Position numbers and translations under genes: made by a program. The notes beneath the pieces were generated by a model that did not search any database, was not told where the DNA came from, and worked only from the letters and a program-made list of their open reading frames with translations. From the NCBI GenBank assembly GCA_030437565.1, contig CP129291.1:620001-684000 (forward strand): a stretch of DNA of 64,000 nt. Direction: 5' to 3'. The DNA comes from Terrilactibacillus sp. S3-3 (lineage in GTDB: Bacteria; Bacillota; Bacilli; Bacillales; Sporolactobacillaceae). Shown piece by piece: positions 63,104 through 64,000 of the stretch (positions are counted from its first letter, which is position 1; each line of letters opens with the position of its first letter).

Positions 63104-64000
63104 ATGAAAAGAGCACGTTTAATTTATAATCCCACTTCCGGGCGCGAGCTGGTCAAGAAAAATATTGCTTACATATTGGATCGGCTCGAGAATGCCGGAT
63201 ACGAAGCTTCCGCCTACGCCACAAAACGCGAAGGGGATGCTACAGTCGGCGCACGCCGGGCGGTTGAAAGAAAATTTGACCTGGTGATTGCAGCGGGCGG
63301 TGACGGCACGATCAATGAAGTGATTAACGGACTTGCTGAGCAGGATTACCGGCCTAGACTCGGCATTTTGCCAATGGGTACGACCAATGACTTTGCCCGG
63401 GCAATAAATATGCCCCGGGATATTATAAAGGCCTGCGATGTGCTTTGCGAAGGGATAGAGATGCCGATTGATGTCGGAAAAGTGAATGATCGGTATTTTA
63501 TCAACATTGCCGGCGGAGGAAAGCTGACGGAACTCACCTACGATGTACCCAGCAAGCTGAAGACGATGCTCGGACAGATGGCTTACTACATTAAGGGGAT
63601 TGAAATGCTGCCGTCTCTGCGGCCGACGCACGTTAAAATTGAATAGACGGCCGGACATTTAAGGGAGATATTATGCTGTTTCTCGTTTCCAATACGAATT
63701 CGGTCGGCGGTTTCGAAAAGATTGCACCGGAGGCATCGGTCAACGACGGGATGTTTGATTTGTTAATTCTTAAGAAAACAAATTTGGCTGAATTTATCCG
63801 GCTTGCTTCTTTGGCGCTGCGCGGCGAGCACATGAAAGATCCAAAGGTCATCTATGCTCAGGCGAGCCGTATTAGGATCAAAACAAAGGAAAAAATGCAG
63901 CTGAATTTGGACGGCGAATATGGCGGCGACTTGCCGGGCGAAATCGTTAATTTGTATCAGCATCTCTATTTAATTGTACCGAAGGAAACGGCTGAGAAAA
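63104..64000 (+). CDS. dgkB: diacylglycerol kinase DgkB (YerQ), frameshifted, runs off the window
   Basis: Phosphorylates diacylglycerol to phosphatidic acid in the Gram-positive lipid cycle. MKRARLIYNPTSGRELVKKN, IAAGGDGTINEVINGLAEQD with the GGDGT nucleotide motif, LPMGTTNDFARAINMPRDII and YFINIAGGGKLTELTYDVPS follow B. subtilis YerQ. A lost T near 63645 makes a stop in HVKIEYDG; the next frame continues FKGEIMLFLVSNTNSVGGFE and EKMQLNLDGEYGGDLPGEIV to the window end. The C-terminal residues are beyond 64000. ATG 63104 follows GGGTGAT. Confidence 0.95.

Overview
The window comes from a Firmicute of the order Bacillales with middling G+C. The backbone follows the gene order I know from Bacillus subtilis around guaA-pbuG-purE...purD-yerA-yerB-yerC-pcrB-pcrA-ligA-yerH-gatCAB-yerQ, and protein similarity to those genes is high throughout. 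I cannot name the genus from sequence alone. There are no rRNA or tRNA genes.

Layout. 0-2.4 kb: a decayed yebA-like membrane protein gene and guaA. 2.6-5.1 kb: a type II toxin-antitoxin pair, an acyl-CoA dehydrogenase gene and a buried amino-acid permease remnant. 5.4-10.2 kb: an LXG polymorphic-toxin locus with DUF5082 and DUF5344 partner genes, an LXG toxin with a TNT (NAD glycohydrolase) tail, a putative immunity gene, then an orphan toxin cassette with its Imm22-like immunity gene. 10.3-21.6 kb: an island of oxidoreductases (Gfo/Idh, three SDRs, zinc alcohol dehydrogenase, aldo/keto reductase, quinone reductase, tautomerase remnant, DUF3737, cyclophilin-like lipoprotein) closed by a MerR-type regulator. 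Six or seven intergenic sites in this island carry the same MerR-style promoter: TTGACT, an 18-19 base spacer holding a dyad close to CTTAGAGTTAACTCTAAG, and a -10 box. I read it as one aldehyde/electrophile-stress regulon. 22-28.3 kb: an XRE regulator, a Rieske oxygenase, pbuG, Hsp20 and aldehyde dehydrogenase. 28.7-42.3 kb: yebG and the complete purine operon purEKBCSQLFMNHD behind PurR boxes, a sigma-A promoter and a guanine riboswitch. 43-64 kb: M20 peptidase, MntP, L-2-hydroxyacid dehydrogenase, yerA, yerB, yerC, pcrB-pcrA-ligA-camS, gatCAB and the start of dgkB.

Two global features stand out. First, most long genes, including essential ones (guaA, pcrA, ligA, gatA, gatB), are broken by small indels at homopolymers or at 2-7 base tandem duplications. 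So many simultaneous lesions in essential genes point to sequence error rather than biology, and frameshifted genes are therefore given as whole CDSs. A few genes (yebA, the permease, DUF3737, the orphan toxin) are truly truncated or carry nonsense changes. Second, the 3' flanks of at least six transcription units carry tandem arrays of unrelated sequence but the same period of about 21 bases (20.5-21; the 93-base unit is 3 x 21 + 30, the 41-base unit 21 + 20). One of these arrays sits inside a copy of an IS200/IS605-like non-autonomous element, a second copy of which separates purH from purD.
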